A stretch of 64,000 bases of DNA from Ga0074130 sp035492055 (GTDB lineage Bacteria; Pseudomonadota; Gammaproteobacteria; Burkholderiales; Rhodocyclaceae), in the NCBI GenBank assembly GCA_035492055.1, contig DATJJR010000008.1, positions 1-64,000 of the forward strand. The letters are read 5' to 3'. The translations under genes and the position numbers were made by a program. Positions 25,068 to 33,335 of the stretch are shown here, in pieces. The notes below the pieces were generated by a model, which worked only from the letters and a program-made list of their open reading frames with translations, made no database searches and was not told where the DNA came from. Each line of letters begins with the position of its first letter. The first letter of the stretch is position 1.

Positions 25068-25102
25068 AATAAAAAGGCCATTGCCAATGGGTAAGCAATG
25101 GC
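25068..25102 (-). terminator. Terminator of the seven-gene sgaA-like to dsd1 operon
   Basis: On the minus strand GCCATTGC (25102-25095) pairs perfectly with GCAATGGC (25084-25077), followed by CTTTTTATT. This is a textbook rho-independent terminator about 45 nt past the last stop codon of the operon. Confidence 0.88.
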
Positions 25103-25104
25103 AA

Positions 25105-25125
25105 CACGCGGAGGGGAGCCGCGTG
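25105..25125. repeat. Perfect hairpin just before the operon terminator
   Basis: CACGCGG (25105-25111) and CCGCGTG (25119-25125) form a 7-bp stem around a 7-nt purine-rich loop. It sits 2 nt ahead of the terminator stem in the transcript and would form a tandem 3' end structure. Confidence 0.6.
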
Positions 25126-25144
25126 AAGGAAACATGAACGAGAC

Positions 25145-26305
25145 CTAGCGGCTCAGCCCGCTTGCCTCGATATCCCAAAGGCATTCGACAACACCGCCAC
25201 GGCAGCCGATAAAACGCCGATAGAGATTGACGGTTGGGTCACAATGGCTGGGAACCAAAAGAACACGGGTGTCGAGCACCGGCAAGGCGTCAGGACCGGA
25301 CTCAATAACGCAATGCTCGTCGTTGACACGGCGCACCATCAAATTCGCCGATGTGCCTGATTGAGAGATAACAATGGGCAGGCCTGAGTCGACGGCAATG
25401 CCTTTCAGGCCGACATCCGTGACAATTTGATCAGGTGCCGCAGCGCTCATTACCGTGCTCACGACAAACAGGCTGTGTGCAGGCGCGTTATTCCCCTGCC
25501 ATTCGAGACGTCCGTAATGTCCATCATTGAAAACATAGGAACCGGGCTGGATTTCCGAATAGACGCCGGTTTCCACATCGAACTCGGCCGTGCCCGTACC
25601 GCCGCCCGTGACGACCGGGCAATCGAAGCCGTATGTTTTCAGGCAACGCAGATAGCGCGCCACAGTCTCGGCCGAACGCAAGGCCGCTTCGCGGCGCTCT
25701 GTCCAAGCCTCAATGTGCTGGGCAGTGCCATTGAAAGCTTGCACTCCGGAAAAACACAAGACGTCACTGTATTTACCGATGCAATCCAGCAGATCAAGCA
25801 ACGCCACCTCGCTGCGCACACCACAGCGTCGCTGTCCGGCATCAATTTCAACCAATACATCCATTGCCACATTCGCGGCGCGGGCGGCAAGGCCCAGGGC
25901 ATGCACCTGCAACGAACTGTCCACACAGACTGTCAGCTTGACGCGCCGCGCAAGGTCGACGGCCATCGCCACCTTCTTTTCGCCGACAAATTCGTTGCTG
26001 ATCAAAATGTCGGTAATCCCTGCCGCTGCAAAAGGATAGGCTTCGGAAAGCTTCTGGCAGCAAATGCCGGCCGCGCCTGCGTCAAGCTGGGCTCGCGCAA
26101 TAGCGACCGATTTGTGCGCCTTCGCATGTGGCCGCAGTGCAATGCCATGCTTGCCTGCCAATGTTGCCATACGCTCGATGTTGGCTTCAAAGGCATCGAG
26201 ATCCAGTAACAGCGCCGGCGTATCGATCTGCGACAGCATGTCGCCAACGGCCGCTTCAGGCTCAAGCACGAACGCTGCGTGCGGCATTGCGTGTCTGCCG
26301 TTCAT
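25145..26305 (-). CDS. DSD1-type PLP enzyme, 3-hydroxyaspartate aldolase-like
   Basis: Fold-type III PLP enzyme of the D-threonine aldolase / D-serine dehydratase family. The 386-residue product has the PLP lysine in LRPHAKAHKSVAIA (about residue 60), an alanine-racemase-like barrel, and the metal-binding His-x-Asp site in VPSHCDPTVN near the C-terminus. The same size and layout are found in D-3-hydroxyaspartate aldolase (DhaA) and in BhcC of the beta-hydroxyaspartate cycle, which form or split 3-hydroxyaspartate from glycine and glyoxylate; D-threonine aldolase or 3-hydroxyaspartate dehydratase are alternatives. The ATG at 26305 overlaps the stop of the preceding gene (ATGA), and longer starts would read out-of-frame sequence of that gene. 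Confidence 0.8.
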   Translation of the reverse strand: MNGRHAMPHAAFVLEPEAAVGDMLSQIDTPALLLDLDAFEANIERMATLAGKHGIALRPHAKAHKSVAIARAQLDAGAAGICCQKLSEAYPFAAAGITDILISNEFVGEKKVAMAVDLARRVKLTVCVDSSLQVHALGLAARAANVAMDVLVEIDAGQRRCGVRSEVALLDLLDCIGKYSDVLCFSGVQAFNGTAQHIEAWTERREAALRSAETVARYLRCLKTYGFDCPVVTGGGTGTAEFDVETGVYSEIQPGSYVFNDGHYGRLEWQGNNAPAHSLFVVSTVMSAAAPDQIVTDVGLKGIAVDSGLPIVISQSGTSANLMVRRVNDEHCVIESGPDALPVLDTRVLLVPSHCDPTVNLYRRFIGCRGGVVECLWDIEASGLSR

Positions 26306-29300
26306 TTCTTCAGTGCGGCAGCAAGCACACGCGCCACATGCATTGCTTCGGCATTCGTGCCATCGTGAATCTGATGGCGACAGCTGGTGCCGTCGGCAAC
26401 GACCAGCGTATCGGCCTTGCGATTGCGTACCGCCGGCAGCAAGACGAGCTCGGCCATACTCAAGGAAGCCGTGTAATGTTCGGCTTCGTAACCGAAACTC
26501 CCGGCCATGCCGCAACACGAGGCTTCTACGGGCGAAACCTTGAGGTCGGGAATCCAGCCCAGCACCTGTTGTACCGGGGTGAACGCGTCCATCGCTTTTT
26601 GATGGCAATGGCCGTGGACTAAAGCCTCCGCCTGATCCAGCTTTTGCAAGGACAGATTCAGACGGCCCGCAGCCTGTTCACGCACAAGAAACTCTTCGAA
26701 AAGGTAGGCGTTGTCGGCCAGCTTTCTGGCCTCGCGACCCCAGCCGTAGTCAAGGAACTCATCACGAAAAGACAGCAGGCAAGATGGCTCAAGCCCAACG
26801 ATGGGGACACCGCGCTCGACATAAGGCATCAAACCGTCCAACAAGCGACGCGCCTCCTGTTTCGCCTCGTCAACCAAGCCTGCCGACAAAAAGGTACGGC
26901 CACAACACAGCGGACGCTCAGAACCAGAGCTATTGAAATGCACGCGATATCCCGCAGCGCGGAGAACTTCGGCAGCGGCGACGGCATTCTCGGGCTCCAT
27001 GTAATTGTTAAAAGAATCGATGAAGAGCAAGACCTCTTTGCCACCACGCAATGCACGCGGTGCGCTTTGCAGGAAAGGTCTTGCAAAGCGTGGTAGCGAA
27101 CGTTGTGGCGCGAAACCGATCAAGCGCTTCAATAGTGGCGATACAACGGGCAGGCGATCCACAATGTTGAGCACGCCACGCAATCGACTCGCCAGCGGCG
27201 CATAGCGCGGCATATAGGCAATCAAGCGCTCGCGCAGCGTCGTGCCGTGCTTCTGCGCCCACGCATGGCGCGCTTCGATCTTGAGTTTCGCCATGTCCAC
27301 GCCGGTCGGGCAATCACGCTTGCAACCTTTGCACGACACACACAAGTCCAGTGTGTCCCTCACTTCCACACTCGCAATCCCGTCATTACCGAGCTGCCCC
27401 GAGAGTGCCAAACGCAGTGTGTTGGCCCGTCCACGCGTCAGATGGATTTCGTCTTTGGTAATGCGGTAACTCGGACACATCGTGCCAGCGTCAAACTTGC
27501 GGCAATGGCCATTGTTGTTGCACATCTCCACCGCCGCGGCGAGGCCGTTGGTCGGATCGACGCCGGTACCGGGCGCCGTCTCCTCGCCGGTCAGCGGATC
27601 GCGGCGCACATCCCACTCCGACCAGTCGAGTGCTGTTGCTAGCGGCTTGATTGCATAGCCCGGCTTGAAACGAAAATTGCTACGGTCGTCCATCTTCGGT
27701 GGACGCACGATCTTGTCGGGATTGAAACGATTGTCCGGATCGATCAGTTGCTTGATCTCGGTGAACGCCTTGTTGATGTTCGGGCCGTATTGCCATGCCA
27801 CCCATTCGCCACGGCACAGGCCATCGCCGTGCTCGCCCGAAAACGCACCCTTGTATTTACGTACCAGTTCTGCCGCCGCTTCGCCGATGCCGCGCATCTT
27901 GGCTGCGCCATCGTTACGCATGTCGAGAATTGGCCGCACATGGAGCGTACCAACACTGGCGTGCGCGTACCAGGTGCCTTCGGTGCCGTGCTTGTGAAAC
28001 ACCTCGGTAAGCTGTGCGGTGTACTCGGCCAAATGTTCAAGCGGGACCGCACAATCCTCGACGAAAGACACCGGTTTGCCATTGCCTTTCATGCTCATCA
28101 TGATGTTGAGGCCGGCCTTGCGTACGTCCCATAGCGCTTTCTGCGCGCGCTCTTCGGACATGTGCACGACGCTCTGTGCCAACCCAAGATCGCTCATCAA
28201 TTCGTCGAGTTGTTGCAGCGATGCCAGCAATGCGTCGCGGTCGGCGCCGGAAAACTCGACCAGCAAGATGGCGTCCGGTGCGCCGATCAGGGCCTTGTCG
28301 ATCACCGGCCGGAATGCCGGATTGTTGCGCGACAGGGTAATCATCGTGCTGTCGACCAACTCCACTGCCGTCGGCTTCAGTTTGACGATGTGCTGCGTCA
28401 TGTCCATCGCCTGATAAAACGTTGGGAAATTCACGACGCCCAGTACGCGATGCGCCGGCAATGGCGAAAGCTTCAACGTGATTTGCCGACTATAGGCCAG
28501 CGTGCCTTCGGAGCCCACGAGAAGATGCGCAAGATTGGCTACGCCGTCATCCGTGTAAGCCAGTGGATTCTGGCAGTCGAAGAGATCAATGTTATAGCCG
28601 GCGACGCGGCGCAACACCTTTGGCACACGCTCGCGAATCTCGACTTGTTCGCGTAATGCAATGGCACGCACGCCATCGAGAATTCCTGTCATGCGTGGCA
28701 CTGACGGTAGTCGATGCAGCGACTCGAAACGCCCCTGCGTGCCGTCGGCCAGCACCGCATCGATGCCGAGCACGTTGTGCACCATGTTGCCGTAGGCAAT
28801 TGAACGCGAGCCGCACGAGTTGTTACCCGTCATGCCGCCGATGGTGCACTGCGCGCCGGTGGAAACATCGACCGGGAACCACAATCCGTAAGGTTTCAGC
28901 CATGCATTGAGATGATCAAGCACCATGCCCGGCTCGACCGTGACAGTACGGTGCTCCGGATCAAAGTCGACAACGTTGTTGAGCCACTTGCTGTTGTCGA
29001 TGACCAGTGCTTCGCCGACAGTCTGCCCGCACTGACTGGTACCGCCACCGCGTGCCAGCACCGGCGCATGATGCTGCCGGGCGATATCGAGCGCCAGCAA
29101 TACGTCTGACTGGTCGCGCGGAACGACCACGCCAATTGGCATGATTTGATAGATCGAGGCATCCGTCGCATAGCGGCCGCGCCCCGCAGCATCGGCGATC
29201 ACATCGCCGCGCAACTCTGCCTGCAATGTACGCATGAGCGGCGAGGACGCAATCGTTGCCTTGCGAATGAGATGAACCGGCTTCGGAGCAGTTTGCGCGA

Positions 29301-29313
29301 ATGTCTTCGTCAT
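26302..29313 (-). CDS. FAD/Fe-S 2-hydroxyacid dehydrogenase (YdiJ-like)
   Basis: A 1003-residue fusion enzyme. N-terminal FAD-binding type 4 domain (about 35-270: VVPRDQSDVLLALDIARQ, ARGGGTSQCGQTVGEAL, GGMTGNNSCGSRS), FAD-oxidase C-terminal domain (about 275-545), two 4Fe-4S motifs (CNNNGHCRKF-DAGTMC-P and CVSCKGCKRDCPTGVD), and two CCG cysteine-rich domains (LCCGRTF, EASCCGMAGSFGYE) at the C-terminus. This order is that of YdiJ, a D-2-hydroxyglutarate dehydrogenase, and of GlcD+GlcF-like or D-lactate dehydrogenases. It should oxidise a D-2-hydroxyacid and pass electrons to quinone. The exact substrate is open. Confidence 0.88.
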   Translation of the reverse strand: MTKTFAQTAPKPVHLIRKATIASSPLMRTLQAELRGDVIADAAGRGRYATDASIYQIMPIGVVVPRDQSDVLLALDIARQHHAPVLARGGGTSQCGQTVGEALVIDNSKWLNNVVDFDPEHRTVTVEPGMVLDHLNAWLKPYGLWFPVDVSTGAQCTIGGMTGNNSCGSRSIAYGNMVHNVLGIDAVLADGTQGRFESLHRLPSVPRMTGILDGVRAIALREQVEIRERVPKVLRRVAGYNIDLFDCQNPLAYTDDGVANLAHLLVGSEGTLAYSRQITLKLSPLPAHRVLGVVNFPTFYQAMDMTQHIVKLKPTAVELVDSTMITLSRNNPAFRPVIDKALIGAPDAILLVEFSGADRDALLASLQQLDELMSDLGLAQSVVHMSEERAQKALWDVRKAGLNIMMSMKGNGKPVSFVEDCAVPLEHLAEYTAQLTEVFHKHGTEGTWYAHASVGTLHVRPILDMRNDGAAKMRGIGEAAAELVRKYKGAFSGEHGDGLCRGEWVAWQYGPNINKAFTEIKQLIDPDNRFNPDKIVRPPKMDDRSNFRFKPGYAIKPLATALDWSEWDVRRDPLTGEETAPGTGVDPTNGLAAAVEMCNNNGHCRKFDAGTMCPSYRITKDEIHLTRGRANTLRLALSGQLGNDGIASVEVRDTLDLCVSCKGCKRDCPTGVDMAKLKIEARHAWAQKHGTTLRERLIAYMPRYAPLASRLRGVLNIVDRLPVVSPLLKRLIGFAPQRSLPRFARPFLQSAPRALRGGKEVLLFIDSFNNYMEPENAVAAAEVLRAAGYRVHFNSSGSERPLCCGRTFLSAGLVDEAKQEARRLLDGLMPYVERGVPIVGLEPSCLLSFRDEFLDYGWGREARKLADNAYLFEEFLVREQAAGRLNLSLQKLDQAEALVHGHCHQKAMDAFTPVQQVLGWIPDLKVSPVEASCCGMAGSFGYEAEHYTASLSMAELVLLPAVRNRKADTLVVADGTSCRHQIHDGTNAEAMHVARVLAAALKK

Positions 29314-29360
29314 GATTGTCTGTCTGTTGCTGAACTTGACGCTGAAGGCAGTCCATTTGC

Positions 29361-30146
29361 TTAGACGAGCCTCAGCGATATCTCCGAAAATCCGTCAATG
29401 CGCCCGATTGCACGCCCGCTCCGCCGCGGGAAATGCATGCCGGTATATGTGCCGGTGGTAACTACCGTATCCGGCGTAATCGGAAAACCACGTGCGGCGC
29501 AATGGCGTACCAGCCAAGGCAATAGACGGCGCGGATCACCGGCCGGATTGCGTGGTATGTCGGTGGAAATGTGATCCGCATCGAAATCGAACGCCAGGGT
29601 CGGCGATACAAAAGGGAAGTCCTGCCGATACGGCACAAACTCACCCACAATCAAGACACCGTGATTCTGCAGATCGGCCAGTTGCGCCAATGGAGGGACA
29701 CTCGGCCACTCGATGTAACGGCTGCTCACCAGTTCGATCGCCGGTGCCATTGCCACGACTTCCGCAATGATTGAGGCATCGTTGTCTGGCAATGTTTCGG
29801 CCGTCATCGTGCGACCGAAACGCACGGCAATTTCAAGCTCCAGTCCGGAATGGGCAAACGCCGATTGCGGCAGATTCACACCGCTTGGCAGCAGGCAACC
29901 TTGCGGTATCGGCGCGCAGCGAATCACGGGGTTGTCGGGCGATGGCGATCCCACTTTCCAGCCAAGCACATGCCCGCCGCGTTGCCGGACGATACAGTCC
30001 TGTACGGCATACGCTGCCTCAAGCGTTTCGGGAATCAGACCAGCCGGCAATTCACGGCATGCAACGCTTTTTTCGCTGCAGCCGGCCAGTCGGTCGGCGA
30101 GCGCTTCAGGTGAAAAAGCGGCAGGGTCAGGATGCGGTTGCGACAT
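29361..30146 (-). CDS. 2-keto-4-pentenoate hydratase-like protein
   Basis: A 261-residue member of the MhpD / FAH-like fold, which includes 2-oxopent-4-enoate hydratases and oxalocrotonate decarboxylases. Visible blocks are AYAVQDCIV, GGHVLGWKVGSPSPD near residue 60, HSGLELEIAVRFGR with the Glu-x-Glu metal ligands, and TGTYTGMHFP. No aromatic meta-cleavage genes are nearby, so its substrate is probably another short keto- or hydroxyacid. Start at 30146 lies 20 bp inside tctA; longer in-frame starts lie deeper in tctA. Confidence 0.72.
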   Translation of the reverse strand: MSQPHPDPAAFSPEALADRLAGCSEKSVACRELPAGLIPETLEAAYAVQDCIVRQRGGHVLGWKVGSPSPDNPVIRCAPIPQGCLLPSGVNLPQSAFAHSGLELEIAVRFGRTMTAETLPDNDASIIAEVVAMAPAIELVSSRYIEWPSVPPLAQLADLQNHGVLIVGEFVPYRQDFPFVSPTLAFDFDADHISTDIPRNPAGDPRRLLPWLVRHCAARGFPITPDTVVTTGTYTGMHFPRRSGRAIGRIDGFSEISLRLV

Positions 30147-31644
30147 GCGTTTTCCCATTGCGCAGACGAGCGCGCAGCTTGCCGAACACAGGTGAGAGCA
30201 ACAACAGAATGGCCAGCGTCGTAATAGTCCCGCACAAGCCATTGCTCCAGAAAATGGCAAGGCTGCCCTTGCTGGTCAACATGCTTTGCCGGAATGAATC
30301 TTCAAGCCGATCACCCAGCACGATAGCCAGCACCAAAGGCGCCAATGGATAGTCAAGCTTCTTGAATGCATAGCCGACGATGCCGAAGATGGCCATGAAC
30401 CAGATGTCGTCAGTCGAACTCAGCACCGTGTAGGCACCCACCGCACACACCATGAGGATCATCGGCGCGATGATCGAGAAAGGGATCTTCAGGATCGCGG
30501 CAAACAACGGCACCGTCGATAGCACAATGATGAGCCCGGCAATGTTGCCGAGATACATGCTCGCGATCAGGCCCCAGACGAAATCCTTTTGCTCGGTAAA
30601 CAACAACGGCCCCGGCTGCAGGCCCCAGATCATCAGGCCGCCGAGCAACACTGCGGCCGTCGCGGAACCCGGGATGCCGAGCGCAAGCATCGGCAACAGC
30701 GCCGAGGTGCCTGCGGCATGCGCGGCTGTTTCCGGTGCAAGCACGCCTTCGGGATTGCCTTTGCCGAAGCTGTCCGGATCCTTAGAGAAACGCTTGGCCA
30801 GTCCATAACCCATGAAGCTCGCCGCAACAGCGCCGCCGGGCGTCACCCCCATCCAGCAGCCGACCGCAACCGAACGCAACATGGTCATCCAATAACGTGG
30901 CAATTGTGCCCACGTACGCAGCACAACCTTGAGATCGATATCGGCCTTCTTGCCCTTGAATGCCAGACCATCCTCGATGGTGATAAGGATTTCGCTGATG
31001 CCGAACAGGCCGATGACAACAACGAGAAAATCAAAGCCACGTAACAGCGTGTTGAAACCAAAGGTCATGCGTAAATCGCCCGACACGGTATCCATGCCAA
31101 CTTCTGCGAGCAGCAAACCCAGCCCCATGGAAATCATGATCTTCGGCTTCGGCTCCTTGCCAAGCCCGACGAAACTGCATAGCGTCAGGAAAAACACCGC
31201 GAAGAATTCCGGTGGCCCAAACTCCAGCGCAAACGCTGCCACCCTGGGCGCCAGAAAAGTGATCAATAACACACCGGCAATCGCGCCGAGAAAAGATCCG
31301 GTGAACGCGTTCGTCAATGCCGCACCCGCTTGCCCGTTCTGCGCCATCGGATAACCATCGAAGGTGGTTGCCACCGACCACGCCTCTCCGGGAATGTTGA
31401 ACAGCACGGACGTGATCGCACCGCCGAACAAGGCACCCCAATAGATACAAGAGAGCAGGATGATGGCCGACGTCGGCGACATGCCAAAAGTAAGCGGCAA
31501 CAGGATCGCCACACCATTGGGGCCGCCCAGGCCGGGCAGCACACCGACGACGATGCCAAGCAGAATGCCGATCAGCATCAGCCCGGCATTCTGCAGCGTC
31601 AGGACGACAGTGAAGCCGTGGAGCAGCGCGTTGAAGTCTTCCAT
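30127..31644 (-). CDS. tctA: Tripartite tricarboxylate transporter large permease TctA
   Basis: Membrane channel of a TTT-family secondary transporter driven by cation gradients. The 505-residue protein has about 11-12 hydrophobic segments and the family blocks GVLPGLGGPNGVAILLPLTF near residue 30, VTPGGAVAASFMGYG and ALGIPGSATAAVLLGG. The ATG at 31644 sits 10 bp past the tctB stop and is preceded by GAGGAAAG. Substrates of this family range from citrate to small dicarboxylates and terephthalate; the neighbours suggest a C3-C5 hydroxy- or dicarboxylate. Confidence 0.93.
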   Translation of the reverse strand: MEDFNALLHGFTVVLTLQNAGLMLIGILLGIVVGVLPGLGGPNGVAILLPLTFGMSPTSAIILLSCIYWGALFGGAITSVLFNIPGEAWSVATTFDGYPMAQNGQAGAALTNAFTGSFLGAIAGVLLITFLAPRVAAFALEFGPPEFFAVFFLTLCSFVGLGKEPKPKIMISMGLGLLLAEVGMDTVSGDLRMTFGFNTLLRGFDFLVVVIGLFGISEILITIEDGLAFKGKKADIDLKVVLRTWAQLPRYWMTMLRSVAVGCWMGVTPGGAVAASFMGYGLAKRFSKDPDSFGKGNPEGVLAPETAAHAAGTSALLPMLALGIPGSATAAVLLGGLMIWGLQPGPLLFTEQKDFVWGLIASMYLGNIAGLIIVLSTVPLFAAILKIPFSIIAPMILMVCAVGAYTVLSSTDDIWFMAIFGIVGYAFKKLDYPLAPLVLAIVLGDRLEDSFRQSMLTSKGSLAIFWSNGLCGTITTLAILLLLSPVFGKLRARLRNGKTHVATAS

Positions 31645-31654
31645 GGCTTTCCTC

Positions 31655-32185
31655 TCAGTAACCGAACCACGCTTCGAGCGGGCCCTTGGGCAGCGGAACG
31701 GCAAACTGCATCTCGAAGATGTAGAACATCGCGACATTGGTAATCACGGCCGTCAGCACCGATTTCCATACCGGATATTTGCCCGCAAACTTCATGAAGC
31801 ACGCAATGAAAATGGCAGATGCAACGTAGATGCCGAGCCATGGAATCGCCGCCACGTAAATCAGCAGTGGCACCAGCACCTGCATGACACGCCGCAGCTG
31901 TTCCCATGTCACGAACAGTTCATCGGAACGTTCGCGAAACGCATTCCAGAAAACGCCGACGCTGCACAAGGCAACGCCAATGGCAATGCGCAAAGGAAAG
32001 TAGCCGGCTTGCGGCCCATCATCGCCCCAGCCTGCACCGATCTTCATGTTGTCGAGTGCCAGCACGACAGCCAATACGGTCAGACAGGAGGCAACCACCA
32101 ACTCGACACTGCGGCGCGTCAAGCCGCCGCCAGCCGGCTGTTCTTGGCTGACGGCGGCATTTTCTTCATGACTTGCGGAACTCAT
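31655..32185 (-). CDS. tctB: Tripartite tricarboxylate transporter small subunit TctB
   Basis: A 176-residue membrane protein with four hydrophobic segments (about 27-45, 65-83, 104-123, 126-158) and a short charged N-terminus, the usual layout of TctB. Sequence conservation in this family is low, so the call depends mostly on its place between tctC and tctA. Confidence 0.88.
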   Translation of the reverse strand: MSSASHEENAAVSQEQPAGGGLTRRSVELVVASCLTVLAVVLALDNMKIGAGWGDDGPQAGYFPLRIAIGVALCSVGVFWNAFRERSDELFVTWEQLRRVMQVLVPLLIYVAAIPWLGIYVASAIFIACFMKFAGKYPVWKSVLTAVITNVAMFYIFEMQFAVPLPKGPLEAWFGY

Positions 32186-32194
32186 GGCAAGCCC

Positions 32195-33184
32195 TTATTG
32201 CTTGAGGAAACCGGCAGCCTTCATGATTTCCCGATGGCGCTGTTCATCCTTGCCGAGGAAATCAACGTAGGCCTGGCCCGTGAGGAACTCGGGCTTCAGC
32301 GCATTTTTCTCGAGGTAGTCCTTCCATTCCGGCGTCGCGATAATCTTCTGGAACAGATCCACATAAAACTTGACCTGCTCGGCCGTCACGCCCGGCGGCA
32401 TGAAGATGCCGCGCAACATGGTGTATTGCACATCCAACCCTTGCTCCTTGCAGGTCGGAATGTCGTTCCACGACTGCTTGTCGGTGACCTTCTGCTTGTA
32501 GGGCAAGCGATTCACATCGAATACACACAACGGCCGCACCTGATTCGCGCGCCATTGCGCGATCGATTCGCTCGGATTGTTGGTGCATGACTCGATGTGA
32601 TTACCGACCAGTTGCGTGCTGATGTCGCCACCACCCTTGTATGGAATGTAGGTGAACTTCACGCCGGCAGCCTGCTCGACTTTTGCCGTGATGATCTGGT
32701 CTTCGCGCTTGGAGCCTTGGCCGCCCATGCGCATCTGTTCAGGCTTGGCCTTGACAGCAGCAATGTATTGCTGACTCGTCATATAGGGCGAAGTGGCATT
32801 TACCCACAGCAGGAATTCATCCTGCGCCACCATCGCCACCGGTGTCAGATCGCGCCAGTTGAACGGCACATTGCTCGCGAGCGGCACGGTGAAAATGCCG
32901 GTCGAGGCAACGATCAGCTTGTTCGGATTCGACTTGTCGCCCGCCACGTCCATCAGGCCTTCCGCACCCGATGCGCCGGCCTTGTTCTGGATCACGATGG
33001 GTTGCTTGATCAGATTGTGCTTGGTGATGATGGCCTGAAAGACACGAGCCATCTGATCCGTCGCCCCACCGGCCGAGAACGGCACAATGACCTCAACAGC
33101 CTTGGTCGGCTGCCAGTCAGCCCATGCTGCGGCAGGCATTGCCGCCGAACCAATCAAAAGGGAAAGTGCGAGAAATTTCTTCAT
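32195..33184 (-). CDS. tctC: Tripartite tricarboxylate transporter substrate-binding protein TctC
   Basis: Periplasmic receptor of the Bug/TctC family, 329 residues. The signal peptide MKKFLALSLLIGSAAMPAAA ends at WA-DWQP. Mature landmarks are VEVIVPFSAGGATDQMAR, QNKAGASGAEGLMDVAG and IPYKGGGDISTQLVG. A strong AGGAGG ribosome site precedes the ATG at 33184. The residue pattern around the ligand loops did not let me name the substrate. Ten bases separate it from tctB. Confidence 0.93.
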   Translation of the reverse strand: MKKFLALSLLIGSAAMPAAAWADWQPTKAVEVIVPFSAGGATDQMARVFQAIITKHNLIKQPIVIQNKAGASGAEGLMDVAGDKSNPNKLIVASTGIFTVPLASNVPFNWRDLTPVAMVAQDEFLLWVNATSPYMTSQQYIAAVKAKPEQMRMGGQGSKREDQIITAKVEQAAGVKFTYIPYKGGGDISTQLVGNHIESCTNNPSESIAQWRANQVRPLCVFDVNRLPYKQKVTDKQSWNDIPTCKEQGLDVQYTMLRGIFMPPGVTAEQVKFYVDLFQKIIATPEWKDYLEKNALKPEFLTGQAYVDFLGKDEQRHREIMKAAGFLKQ

Positions 33185-33215
33185 GCCAGAACCTCCTCCT
33201 GTGTGCCGATGCTGC

Positions 33216-33235
33216 CGGCCGGGTTTGTCCGGCCG
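33216..33235. repeat. GC-rich hairpin between the aminotransferase gene and tctC
   Basis: CGGCCGG and CCGGCCG form a 7-bp perfect stem with a 6-nt loop inside the 151-bp spacer between the two genes. No T-run follows on the minus strand. It may set 3' ends of a processed transcript or reduce readthrough so that the receptor is made in excess; both are inference. Confidence 0.5.
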
Positions 33236-33335
33236 CGTTATCGCAACCGGTGTTTTCGGCATGTCCCACAGCCCACTCATCCACACTGCCATGCCGATGA
33301 GTACGCGTCGTCGTGGACGCACGCCTGACTAAAGC

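Noticed and set aside
26306..26608. Longer N-terminus of the DSD1-type enzyme
   Set aside because: These codons are an alternative frame of the upstream dehydrogenase gene; the ATGA overlap at 26302-26305 is a better start and gives the family length.
33216..33235. Terminator between the aminotransferase gene and tctC
   Set aside because: The hairpin is strong but no T-run follows on the transcribed strand, and tctC has no recognisable promoter of its own, so one operon is kept.
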